DNA from: a virus
IMG/VR virus record: IMGVR_UViG_3300011115_001056
Location: 62,001 to 126,000 of that record
DNA length: 64,000 bases
Direction: 5' to 3' (one strand)
The notes below the pieces were generated by a model that saw only the letters and a program-made list of their open reading frames with translations, was not told where the DNA came from and did no database searches. Of the stretch, positions 1-12,300 are shown piece by piece; position 1 is the first letter of the stretch, and every line of letters begins with the position of its first letter. Position numbers and translations under genes: made by a program.

Positions 1-25
1 ATAGTTTAATATGTGAGAGTTATAT

Positions 26-3000
26 ATGTCAACCTACAAATCTTTTAATGAAATAGTCTCCATAATGATGGAACAGCTAAAGCTTGTTCAACCAAACCTG
101 GATACAAAGACAGGTACAGTTTCAAGAGATCTTTTTATAGATATTCCTGCAGATCAATTAGAAAAATTATATAAATTAATTTCTATAATATCTGACAAGC
201 AATCTCCAGATACGGCGATTGCTTCTGATTTGGATCGTTATGCGGCAAACTACGGATTAACCAGAAGATATGGTTCTCCAGCGTTAGGCGTTGCAATTTT
301 TACAATTAACTCAATTTTTTCAGATATTCAAATTCCAAATGGATCTATTGTGACCTCAAAATCAGGAGTCAACTTTAGGACTGTTGGAAATTATTTATTT
401 TCATCTTCTGAAAAAGGAAGGCATGCTGCAACGGCATCGAGAATTAGAAAATCACTTCAAATAGCGGGTATAAGTGATAAGTATGCTATAGAAGTTCCAA
501 TTCAAGCATCCAGGCCTGGATCCCCTGGAAATGTTAGCTCATATCAAATTACAAATCACAATTTAGACTTTGAAATAAAAGTAATAAATCTATCATCCTC
601 TAGTGGTGGCTCTGATGGAGAATCAGACTCTCAATTCAGAACCAGAGTTTCTTCTTTATTTTCTGGAGCAAATACTGGAACTGCACTAGGTTATAAAAAT
701 GCAGTTCTTAGTCTCAATGGAATATCAGATGCATTAGTTGTAGAGCCTGGAAACTCACTAATGCTTAGAGATGGAACAGAAATTATTGAAATTAATGATG
801 GAACAAAAAGAATAATTTCTTCTGGTACCGGAGGAAAGGTAGATATATATGTTCTTGGCAGACAGCTGGTAGAGGTAGCAGAATCTTTTATCTTTACCGA
901 CTCTTCTGGAGTTGGGGCCACAAATGATGAAAGAAATGACTATATTTTAGGCCAAGGAAGTTTGGACCAGACCTTAACATCAGAAGAAAGAAGACTCTCT
1001 GCAATATCGTCTGGAAATTTACCACTTCAGCCAGTATCCAATCTTGTCACTATCTCTGGAAGCTCATCGGGAGTCTTATCTCCAAAATTAACCTCTTCTA
1101 CTGGCATAGTATCTGGAAATTATGAACTAATAAAAGATACAAATCCAGATACTGGAGGTAGCCCATTCTGTTTTGACAAGATTCATTTTATCTCTGGAAG
1201 CAAGACAGTTAGTGCAGAGTCTATTGTAAAAAGATCTTTTAATGCCATCTCAAGACTAAATTATACTGATGTAAAAGACATTGATTCAATTTATTCAGAT
1301 ATTATAATTTCTTCTGAAAATTCAAATGTTTCCGTTGCCGACAAATCAATAATTTATACTCTACATAAGCCTATTTTGTCAGTATCTTCCATTCAAAATA
1401 AAACAACTGGAGAATATTATACCGTTGAGTTATTAGAAACCAATACAGACACAGGACTAAATGATTCCGGTACTTTTAAAATAAGTGGAAAAAATCTTCC
1501 AAATCAATCTGACATACTTTCCGTATCATATACTTGGCGAAAGTATTTTGATAAATATATTGATTATAATGGATACAGCTTAAGATCTAAAGACTCTGAA
1601 ACATCAATAGATTCTATTGATTGGGGATATTCTAATTTTATTAGAGAAGAATCTTCTACAATAGAAAGATCTGATGATGAAAATTCATATATAGTTAACA
1701 TCTCAAATGATATAAGCAGAATCTCATCATTATTTTTGCAGGTTGTTGAAACATCAACAATTCAATCCATAGTATTTGGGGCTGCACCTAAAAGCGCAAT
1801 TGTTATTACTTTAGCAGCAGAAATAACTAACATAAACAGAATCACAAATACACTAGGAATGGAAATATTTAATACATCAAAGTCTGATGGTTATTTTTCT
1901 GGCACAACAATAGTTCTTCCTTCTGACTCTCCAGCTATAGTTGGAGATTCTGTAATTGTTTATTTTAATAAAGTTGAGCTCTATAATATTGAAAATACCG
2001 ATGCTTCTTTTTTTAATAGCACTATAAACTTACCATCAGATTCTGTTCTTGATCTGAATGGTTTAACCGATATTATTTTTGATGCATATACTGGTGGAAT
2101 AGAAGTTTTTGCATCTTATTATGCAAATCTAGAGATATTAGTAACAAAATACGCATTATCTGCCATACCAATTACTGGCTCTGAGTCATCTTCTTCACTT
2201 TCTGATTCATCTTTATTAAGTATAGACCCTTCGATTCAACCAGTAGTATTTGAATATAATGATTCTTTGGTTGTTACTGATTACATTAGATATTGTCCAA
2301 CACAATTACTGATGGAGCTGACTGACTCAAATAGATCTGGAAAGATTAGATTAACTGGAAATACACTAACTAGAGCCTCTTTCGATCTTACTTATGGTGT
2401 TGATGCCTCGGGCCTGACATTTGAGTTATCATCTTATATAAAGAATTTATTTTCAGTAGCGGCTCTCGACTCTTCTTACTATGTGGCCAGAGTCGATGAA
2501 GTTTTTGTTATGGGTGATTCTGGAGAAAAATTATATTCATTTGATACATTAGGATATCAGATCTTAAATAACAAATTTGATGTAGGTTTTTCATCATCAT
2601 ATCTTGGCTTATTACCAACAAAGTTTACTCTCTTATCAAATCAAGCCAATTCGGCAATACCATTATCTTCTGGTTCAAAAATATCTGTAAAATTATTGAT
2701 AGCCAAAGAAAATGATTCAGAAGATGTTTATTTTTCAACAAATGGACAAATTTATTCCTCCAAAACATATGCAACAATAACTAAAATAAGCATAGCCTCT
2801 GGATTTAGAGGACCTACGGGAAATATTATTGGAAATCTAGCACTATTTGTTGGTAACCAGCCTCCAACTAACAATGTTTTTTATGCTGATTATAATTTCT
2901 TAGCGCCAAAAGAAGGAGAAAGAATTTCAATTAGATATAATCTTAATAGATTGATTCTAGATGCAACAAACGGGGTTGAAAATGTCAGACCTATAGCTGC

Positions 3001-3343
3001 AGATGTTCTTGTAAAGGAAGCCTCAGAATTACTAGTAGATATTTCTGGGCAAATATTAATCAATGATAATCAAATACAAAATACTGACTTTATTGTTCAA
3101 AATGCTGCTGATGAAATCTCAAAAGCTCTATCTACAAATATTTTAGGTCCAACTGTAGATTATTCTGATATAATTTCTGCTGCAGCAAAAGTTTCTGGAG
3201 TTGACTCCGTAAATATATCTCTATTTAATATATCTGGCTCAACTGGAAGAAAATCTTTTATTAGAGCTTTAGACAATCAAACAATCAATCCTGGTAATAT
3301 ATTTTTAGAAGCTGTATCCCGAAAAGACTTCAGAATAAGCTAA
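26..3343 (+). CDS. Baseplate J-like wedge protein, greatly enlarged
   Basis: The 1105-residue product looks like a contractile-tail baseplate wedge protein of the Mu gpJ / baseplate-J family, which forms the ring around the tail hub. Seen in the sequence: a family-like N-terminus (DLFIDIPADQLEKLY), a PGSPGNVS segment near residues 165-172, and the family signature GGSDGESDSQFRTRV at about 194-208 (pattern GG.D.E.D..FR.R). Family members are usually 300-500 residues. Here roughly 700 further residues, rich in Ser, Asp and Ile and probably beta-structured, follow the core. The ATG has GAGAG seven bases upstream. The next structural gene starts about 10 bases downstream. The family call is fairly safe; the role of the C-terminal extension is unknown. 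Confidence 0.8.
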   Translation: MSTYKSFNEIVSIMMEQLKLVQPNLDTKTGTVSRDLFIDIPADQLEKLYKLISIISDKQSPDTAIASDLDRYAANYGLTRRYGSPALGVAIFTINSIFSDIQIPNGSIVTSKSGVNFRTVGNYLFSSSEKGRHAATASRIRKSLQIAGISDKYAIEVPIQASRPGSPGNVSSYQITNHNLDFEIKVINLSSSSGGSDGESDSQFRTRVSSLFSGANTGTALGYKNAVLSLNGISDALVVEPGNSLMLRDGTEIIEINDGTKRIISSGTGGKVDIYVLGRQLVEVAESFIFTDSSGVGATNDERNDYILGQGSLDQTLTSEERRLSAISSGNLPLQPVSNLVTISGSSSGVLSPKLTSSTGIVSGNYELIKDTNPDTGGSPFCFDKIHFISGSKTVSAESIVKRSFNAISRLNYTDVKDIDSIYSDIIISSENSNVSVADKSIIYTLHKPILSVSSIQNKTTGEYYTVELLETNTDTGLNDSGTFKISGKNLPNQSDILSVSYTWRKYFDKYIDYNGYSLRSKDSETSIDSIDWGYSNFIREESSTIERSDDENSYIVNISNDISRISSLFLQVVETSTIQSIVFGAAPKSAIVITLAAEITNINRITNTLGMEIFNTSKSDGYFSGTTIVLPSDSPAIVGDSVIVYFNKVELYNIENTDASFFNSTINLPSDSVLDLNGLTDIIFDAYTGGIEVFASYYANLEILVTKYALSAIPITGSESSSSLSDSSLLSIDPSIQPVVFEYNDSLVVTDYIRYCPTQLLMELTDSNRSGKIRLTGNTLTRASFDLTYGVDASGLTFELSSYIKNLFSVAALDSSYYVARVDEVFVMGDSGEKLYSFDTLGYQILNNKFDVGFSSSYLGLLPTKFTLLSNQANSAIPLSSGSKISVKLLIAKENDSEDVYFSTNGQIYSSKTYATITKISIASGFRGPTGNIIGNLALFVGNQPPTNNVFYADYNFLAPKEGERISIRYNLNRLILDATNGVENVRPIAADVLVKEASELLVDISGQILINDNQIQNTDFIVQNAADEISKALSTNILGPTVDYSDIISAAAKVSGVDSVNISLFNISGSTGRKSFIRALDNQTINPGNIFLEAVSRKDFRIS

Positions 3344-3353
3344 AGAGAGATTG

Positions 3354-6300
3354 ATGTTAAGACCAATATTATTTAAGATAATATCCACAACTCAGCTAAA
3401 AATTGGATTTAACTATCCAGTTGCTGATAATATATCTATTGATAACTTCAAAGTGGAGGCAATCTCCGGATCAGATACTGATATAGAGATATTATCTATT
3501 CAAATTGATGGAAGCTCAATTCTTTTAAATACTAGGCCACATCATGCTAAAGCCTATTACGTTCTCAAGCTACAGGATACAGATACTGCAGAATTTGTTA
3601 ACACAAAGGGTCTGCCTTTAATTAATGATGATATTTCTAGAGATATTTATTTTATTGGAATAAATAAACCCAATCAAATAAGAGATGACATCTTTTTCAA
3701 AACTCCAAGTATCTATAATCTTCAGGGTTCTCTTGTAGAGTCTGTTTTAAGTAATCAAGCATCTCAATTACTTCAAGCACAACATGATATTGGAAGCCTT
3801 CTTAACGATAATTATATTTCTCAGACAATTACCGATGAGTACAGAGTTAGAGGACAGGGTGCGACAGATCGCCTATCGAATGAAAATGGGTATCAGATAG
3901 ATCGAATCTCTACTTTTCCAACAAACTCCTCTATCCTTGCAAAGACTATAGAGATAGAACCTACCACCATATACCCCATCTGCTTGAGACAAGAGCTTGT
4001 TGATTCATTTCAGATTGATTCCAGTACAACGTCTGCAATATTTAAAGGATTTTTAGTCTCTCTTCCAAATAAGAATATTATAAAGGTTTCTTACGCAAAA
4101 TTAATAAAATCAAATGATATACAAGATTGCGATGGAAATATTGGAACAGAATATAATCTCGCCAGATTTAAATACTCCTTATTAAAAAACAGATATGATC
4201 AGGAAAATTCACTTCCCAATTATTCTTTAGAGAGTAATCAAATTTTATTTTCTGACTTTGGTAATTGGGAGAGGCCAGAGTTTGGTGACACAATAATAAT
4301 ATCTTATTATTATGATAACTCTGCAATTTCAATAATAAATAGCTCAATTCAAGTTTATGAAACAACTTCTGTTTTAAATGAAAGTATTCCATCTAACTCT
4401 AAAAACTTTTCCTTATCTCACGGATTAATTATAGACTCTTCAGATGAGCAGCCAGAATTGTATGGAGTTTCTTTTAAAAAATCAGAAAACTCTACATCTG
4501 TTCCTGCTCAATTTTTAAAAGAATTGATCTATAATTTTTCATCCTTACCATCTCAAACTGGTGAGTTCTCCATCAATTATGAGACTGGGGATGTGTTTGT
4601 CGTAGGTACGACCGTTGGCGAGGGAACTGGATATAACTACTTTTTTGCAGACTATAGGTACAAAAAAGTTTATAAACAAGATCTTGACTACAGTCTTTTA
4701 AATTCTGAAATAAATCTAAATTACCTTAGACCACTATTTGGTAAAACTATAAAAATATCATTTGATTATGAATTAATATTTGCAGAGGGAATAGACTATA
4801 AGCCAATGACTCACCAGGAGGTCCTTGGCGAAATGATTGAGAATAGAGTAACCTCATCATTCTCTCTAACTACAAAAAATAGTCCAATTACTGATGTCTT
4901 TAGAATATACAACCAGACCACTGGAGAGGTGTATTCTTTAAATTACTTTAATGGGAATGAAGTATTTTTCACAGGAAACAAACTTCCAAGCGGTAAAGAA
5001 GTTTTTGGTGAATCTCTAAAATTTACAAAAAAGAGTGGAGAAGAGCTTTATGCCTCAGGTATATTTATCTCTCCGGTTCATTATGGAACAATAACCTCTA
5101 ATTTAAGCAATTTAAATATTGAATTTTCTCCAGGCTTGCCATCAGAATTTATTGATGAGCTATCAACCAATTATGTTATTAGATTTTTAGAGCAAAATAT
5201 TGATGATTATAAAATCACTGCATTTTATGCTCCAGATACAAATGGCCTAATCAAAGGATTCTCTATAGCCTCCGGGTTAACACTTCCCAGTACCGGAACA
5301 GCAATTCAGATAGGAACAAATTCTTTAATCTTTAATTTGCCAGATAACAGAATTCTTAATGCAACGGGTGATGGAGTAGGCTCTGCCCTCAACTCATCTC
5401 TTGAGGTTGATGGCAATCTTTTTCAAAATGAAAAATTCTTCAAGCCAATATCTTCAAACAATGAGCTAACAGTTTCATCATCTGGAAGCCAGACTTATGT
5501 GATCTCTTCTGATCAGGCTGGAACTTTAAATACAAATTTATCTAGATTAAGAAAGTTTGGTGATTATTCAGTAGACTATCAGAATGGTGTAATTTACTTA
5601 TCAGTTAATTCTAACTCCAGCTTTAATGGTGGCCTTGTGGCATACCTTAATTCTATAGGCTTAGCTAAAAATAACAATGTAATATCTGTAATTAATGCTT
5701 ATAAAACACTTAACAATTCAGATAGCTCTAGCTTAGTTCCTTATTCATCTTTTGATTTTTCAAAATCAACAATAACTATAAAAGACTTAGAGACAACAAC
5801 ATCTATTTATGATGGCTCAGATATAATCAGCAATTCTGGAGAAATAAAAGAAAGGCTCTTCGTTGATGAGTCATACACTCTACTAGTAGATAGAAAAATA
5901 TCTTCAATAAAATATATAGGCTACTTGGAAGACATCTTTGGATTAAATTTAGACTCTACAGTTGAATCAGAAAGATATTTAGAAAGTGGTGCCACTACTT
6001 TGCTTTTAAAAGCAAATAACGGTGGTAAAAATATATATATTCCAGAATATGTTAGTTTCTCTGATAATATAATTGATTTCAAATCATCTTCCACTTCTAA
6101 GTTTTATACTTCTGGCCCTAGCCTTGAAATCAAATTTAAAACTATAGATTTTAATGCTATCTTTGAAGTATTAAATCAAGGCGGAACGAGACTTTTAGAT
6201 CCTAATCTTAATTTTATAGTTGACTCCGAAATTAATGTTAGCTCAATTATAAACTATTCCACTACAGAATATCAGGTATTTTTCGACTCTGTTGATTCAA

Positions 6301-9300
6301 AATATTCTTTTAATTCTGGGTTTGATTATATTTGGAATGGAACAGATAGATGGTTAATAACCGGCTTTTCTACTTCTGGATATTTTATTATAAATAAAGC
6401 CTCTGAAGTTTATTCCTTAAACTTCTCAGAGACATCTTTTGACTTAGTAATAAGACCAATTATTTTACCTGGCACCCAAACCACCATATCTTATCCGGTA
6501 AATAATTTCATTTCTGTAAACTCCATCGCAACATTGAAGTATGTTACAACATATTCTCCGCAACCAGGAAGTGGACTCGCAGTAGACTATAGTAGCGGCA
6601 ATATATTTGTAGATTATGTTCATCTAAATGATGAGATAATTGTTTACTATGAGTACGGTGATAATGAAATAGATTGGAGCATAAATAATTCTATATCAGA
6701 AGGCCAGTCTTATTTTGTTACATACAAATATGGTGCATTAAGAAGCGCACTTAAGAGAAATTTTGGAAGACTTACTTCTATTCCATTCTTTAACAATCAA
6801 TCCCTCTCTATTGATAGGGAGCTATATAGAGATGCTGTTGCTGGAGTTCTTTCTGCATTTCCAAAAGGACCAACTATTCCTGCAATCTCTGGACTAGTTA
6901 AGAGTGTAGTTAAAACTAATCCAGAAATAAATGAGCTTACCTTTGGATCTTGGATATTAGGAAGAGATTATCTTTCTCCAGAATCGGTTTCATACAAAGG
7001 TAGTCTTGAGTTTTTGGATGGTAGATTTGGATCTGGATTAAGGATAAATAAAGACAACGTAATATCGATTCCATCCGTCTCAAACCTATCACTCGATGAA
7101 GGTACTGTTGAGATGTGGGTTACTCCAGACTGGTACGGAGTTAATAACGACGCCGACTTAACATTCTCATTTACCAACATTGGTAATGCAAAGTGGTTCT
7201 ATATTGGTGGAGATCCATTCTCAAGCAAGTCGGGCTACGATGTTGTTGGCTCTTGGGATACTAATGATGCCAGACATGGCTTTGACTTTAGTGGAAATAA
7301 GCTTAGAATCTATAAAGTATCCTCAGAGCAAGATGGATATGTTACTAGCGATTACAATGCATTATTTGGAGTATATAAAAAAGAACTATCCCTAAATAGA
7401 GAAACTTCTATTTTACAAACATCAGAATTTTTAATAAATTATTCATATCTTCCAAGAAATAGTTCTTCTTTTTCTGAACTTGTAACATCAGGATCTTATA
7501 GGGCTGCTGGCCTGGTTATTGATAATGATCACAAGACTATGTTTGTTAAAGTTGCAGGCTCTACATACAAAGATGCCGGTTTAACAAAGCTCTTTTTGGT
7601 GGAATCAGAAACCTCTGATTCACTTCTTGATTTTGGACCTCCTTATCCTACGGCCAGTTGCAAATGCTCCTTTCCTTCCCAGATTGGTGTTTTGGAAAAT
7701 TTTGATAAATTAGAAATAAAGATCACTTTTAATGATTATCTCTTAAAGTCAGATCTTTTTAGCGAAAATTTCTGGGGAAGTGAATCTCCAGGATCACTCA
7801 TAATTGTCGATGAGAAGGGAAGATTCTTCCAGGTATCAGGTTTGGGTGATCTTTATGGCAAGAGATACACCTCATCTATACCAGATATTATTTCTGAAAT
7901 ATATTTATCAAGATATCCAATTAATTATCCAGAATTAACTGGAAAAGATTATAACTCAATAAACGATATCTCTTTTTCTCAGTTTATAATTGTAAAAAAA
8001 CAAATAAGCTTAGAATTAAAAGAAGATCAGAAGAGTTCCTTATTCTATTCTAATGACTATATTTGGAATTTCAACTGGGACAATAAGATAAAAGTTATTT
8101 CTTCAATTAATCCAATAACTAACCAGGCTAGTATAGGAAGCGGCCTATTTACCAGTCCATTCTTCTATACCGATCTTCCGGATAGTAACCTATATTCTAT
8201 AGTTGGTGATACAGTAACTTCCAAGTCTACCGCAATTGGCGTATTTGGAATATCATCAATGAATATTTTTAAAAACTTAATTGATGTTAAATATAAATTT
8301 AATTATAATGATATTTGGATAGGAAGTGCTGGAGTACATCCAAATTCTAATATCTTTACTTTGAATAGATTTGATTCAAAGATAGATTCTAATGGAATTT
8401 CTTATAAATTTGATACACAAGACGGAATTTATATTGGATATGATAGCGAGTGTCTTTCTCCAATAAATAATAATATTGGACAATGGGTATTACGCGCAAG
8501 ATTCTTAAAGTATAGTCAACTACCATATGATGTTGAGATTTCTGACTCTGGTGCAGAAAACCTGATGGAATATGTTTCTATTGACTCTCCTGTAATAGGG
8601 AGAATCACTAGCAGCGGTGCATTCTCCTCCATCACCAAGGGAAGACGGACTATATCTGATTCCTGCAAAGATACCGCAACTTGCTCTAAGCATTTTCGAT
8701 TCTTAGGAAACAAGCTGCTAGACTTTGACGGCTGGTCATTAATGCAAGAGTCAGAATCTGAATTTATAGATATTATTCATGGCGGAAGAGAAGCGGAGTC
8801 TTTCTCATGGAGAAGGCTTGGTGAATTTCAGACTGAAAATTCTTCCGGCATCTATAGAGTAAGCTCATTCACCTCTCTTGATAACCCCGAGGATTATTTC
8901 TCATCTTCTGCAGGATTAACAGTTCAAAATTCATGTAATCTTGGAAATATAGAGCTTGTCGTTAGTGCAAAAATTGTTTCCATAGATTCTGGAGTTTACT
9001 CCCTATCTAATAATGGTGTAATTCTATCGTCTGGTATCACTATTGCTGAAATTAACTCTGGAGATTATGATCTTGGAATAACACTGGATGTGGATGTTAG
9101 TTTAAACGGACTCGTCTCCATCTATAATTTTGCAAATGGTCAAACTGTCTCTTCTGAGTCATTTAATTGGAATGATTCATTATTTCACAAATATACTCTA
9201 TTAATCGATAGGGAAAACTCTATAGTTACTCTTTATATTGACAACGTTGTGGTTAGTCAAAAAGATCTATCTTCTATTGCAACTTATTCTGCGGATGAAT

Positions 9301-12300
9301 GCTCTTTTAATTCTAGTCCCAGTTTTTCCACAATATTTGTCGATCAAAGATTAATCTCTTCTGAGAATTATATTACAGCGCTGTCCTCACCAATAATAGA
9401 CCTAAACCTTGTTGAGTCTAATTCAAATTATAACCCCGGAATAATCAAGCTTGAAGATTCTGATATCTTTATTGTCTCAAACTCTTCTGCCACATTTGAG
9501 TTGCATCCAAATCCAAACGAATTTGATCAAATAGACATTGATGGCTACATTACAGAGTCAGATGTTGATGAAATTATGATCACTTCTGACAATGAGAGAT
9601 ATCTTCTTGACTCCGGATTGTCAGAAGATAATTCAAGATTCTCTATTTTTAAGGATGGAAAAGGATTTCTTAACTTTAGAATAATAGATGGTAACAAAAA
9701 AGATCCATCTATATACAACCTTGCTACAAATATTAAGAACTTTATCCCAGGGGAAAGACATCATATTGCTGCCAGCTGGAAATTAAACTCCACCTTTGAA
9801 AAAGACGAAATGCACCTCTTTATTGATGGTCAAGAATCACCAAATCTATTTAAGTTTGGAGGAACAGCCCCACTACGCTTTAACTCTAAATTCTCTGATA
9901 TTAGCAAGGAAGTTCTTTGGAATTACCTAGAAAAGAAGATTATTTTCCCAGACGAAATTCAAGACGGTGTAGTGGTAGGTGGAACAAATGTACTCAATTC
10001 ATCTACACTGGTAATATCAAGTGATTTGATTGGAAGATCAATTATATTTGGAGACCTGAGTAGCATTCCAGGAAAAATGGTTATAGTGTTGGAAGTTGGA
10101 TCTGGCTGGGTTGCAGTAGGTGATCCAATCACAACCGAGCCATATATTTTTCAAGGATCTGAGGTCGGTATGCCATTCTCCTTGGCTCCGTATTCCAATA
10201 ATATTCTTACCGACCTGGAAAATGAAAGATTCTCTATATTTAGAACCTCTTGCGATGGGATTGAGGAGGAGTTTGGAGGTCTGGGATACTCGATTCAAGA
10301 TGGGTCAATAATAATCTCGAATTATCCAGACTATGTTGGATATAGATATAACAAAATCTCTAAGCTTATAGAGTTTGTTAAAATAAATGAATCTTGTAGT
10401 TATGTTTCTTCAGCATCCAAAACAGATATAAATATTCATATCAAGACATATGGGTTGACTGGAAGACGCTTTAGAGATATCATGAGCTTGTCCGGTACGT
10501 CGTTATTTTCCGATGAAGGATCTGATCCTTTAGGAACTCCTAATTCTAGAGATGGTTATAGTCTAATTATGACGACTGGACCAAGACCTAGAAATCTTGC
10601 AGATGTTATTATCAAAAAATATCTATCTTACAATTACTCTATTCCCTCCGGTACGGTCACAGATGGTGGAGGCGGGATCTTCATATCTGATTTTGAACTA
10701 TCACTAACCGATGCTTTCACATCACTTCAGACTGTAAATATTTCCAAAAATAATGATGGAAGATATTTAGAAATTCAATTTGACTCAGATAACATTAATT
10801 ATGGTTCAACAAATACCATCGTAGTTCATGGCATAACTCCAGGTGGTCCATCAACAGAATCTATTTTGGTTAATAAAAACGGATCTTTCTTTACTCAGGA
10901 CAGATATCTTGAAGTTGAAAAGATTACCGGACAATTAGAAATAATAGACCCCGATTACGAGTTTGTATCAATTGTGAATGTTATTGAGGCAAATTCAATA
11001 TTTACTCAAGATGGCTCTGGTGATTATGCTGAAATATATCGATTCTCAAATGGAACATTTGTCTTATCTGTAGCAGGAAGCACATCTTATTCTGCATTTG
11101 AGTTGCCTCCTGGTTACTATTTGATTGATTACTCTTCAACATTAAGAGTATCTATTCCAGAGTTAGGACACAAGCTATATATTGGTAACGATATAACAGA
11201 AAGAAAGTATCTTGCAGGTTCTGTAGATGAGTTTCAAATTCTAAATACCAAGCTTAGCGATCTGAGACCCTGGGAACCTTCAGCCTCTGGGGTAAGGACA
11301 ATCACAGAAGATTTCTATAAACAAAATCCAGCCTGTATTACAAATTCTACTCTTGCCTTAATTGACTTTGAAAATCCAATTGAAAAGCAATCCAGAAGAT
11401 TAAGAAATAAAAAGTTTTTAGATACAGATCGAAACTTTACTTATACCCTCTCATTACAAGATAGAGAGACACTCTTAGAGCATATAAATAATGAAGAAGT
11501 ATTTGTCTCTTATATGATATTTCTAGGATATTCAGAAGAAACTGCGGAAGAAGTATTTTTTGAGTGCAGCAAAGCAGAATCTGGACCACTTTATAATTTG
11601 GCAAGTTATCTTCCAAAAATTGGAACTCAACAGATCTCGCCCAACTCAGTTAATTCTTCATTTGGACAGTCTGGCAGATTTGAAAATAGGGCTGGGTTAA
11701 TACTCGGCAATAATAACAATACCTTAAGGAATGATTCTGGAACAGTAGAGTTTTGGTATCAGCCAAAACTTGATACATTTAATGATGGCGATACTAGAGT
11801 TCTTTTTGAATCCTCTTCTATTCTGGCGAATAGAGTTACATCAGTAACTCCATACTTAATTAAGTTAGCTACACCTGCCTCAAAGATACTTTCTATAAAG
11901 TTGATTTCATCTGGTAAGCTTAATAATGAGCAGTATTATTCTCAATCTGAAAAATCTCAAATAATCTTTAATGAGATTACTACCGTAGAGTCAACTGGGC
12001 GATACTCCAGAGGAACCGGCACAGATAAGGACTTCTCCACAGGGGGCAGGCTTTCTCCAAACGGCTTAGAGGTAATCCTTGCCGATGGTCTTCCTGGGGC
12101 AATGATAGACGTAATAGTCACCTATATTCCTAAGCAATACTCTGGGGAAAAGATATCAATCTATAAAGATCCCTTCTCTAGAATAATTGCAAGAGTTGAA
12201 AGCACTGACTATGCATATCTTATTCCCTGTGATGTATATTGGGTTGAAGAGTCTTGGCATAGAATATCCTTATCCTACAACTTTAATGGCAACGTAAAGT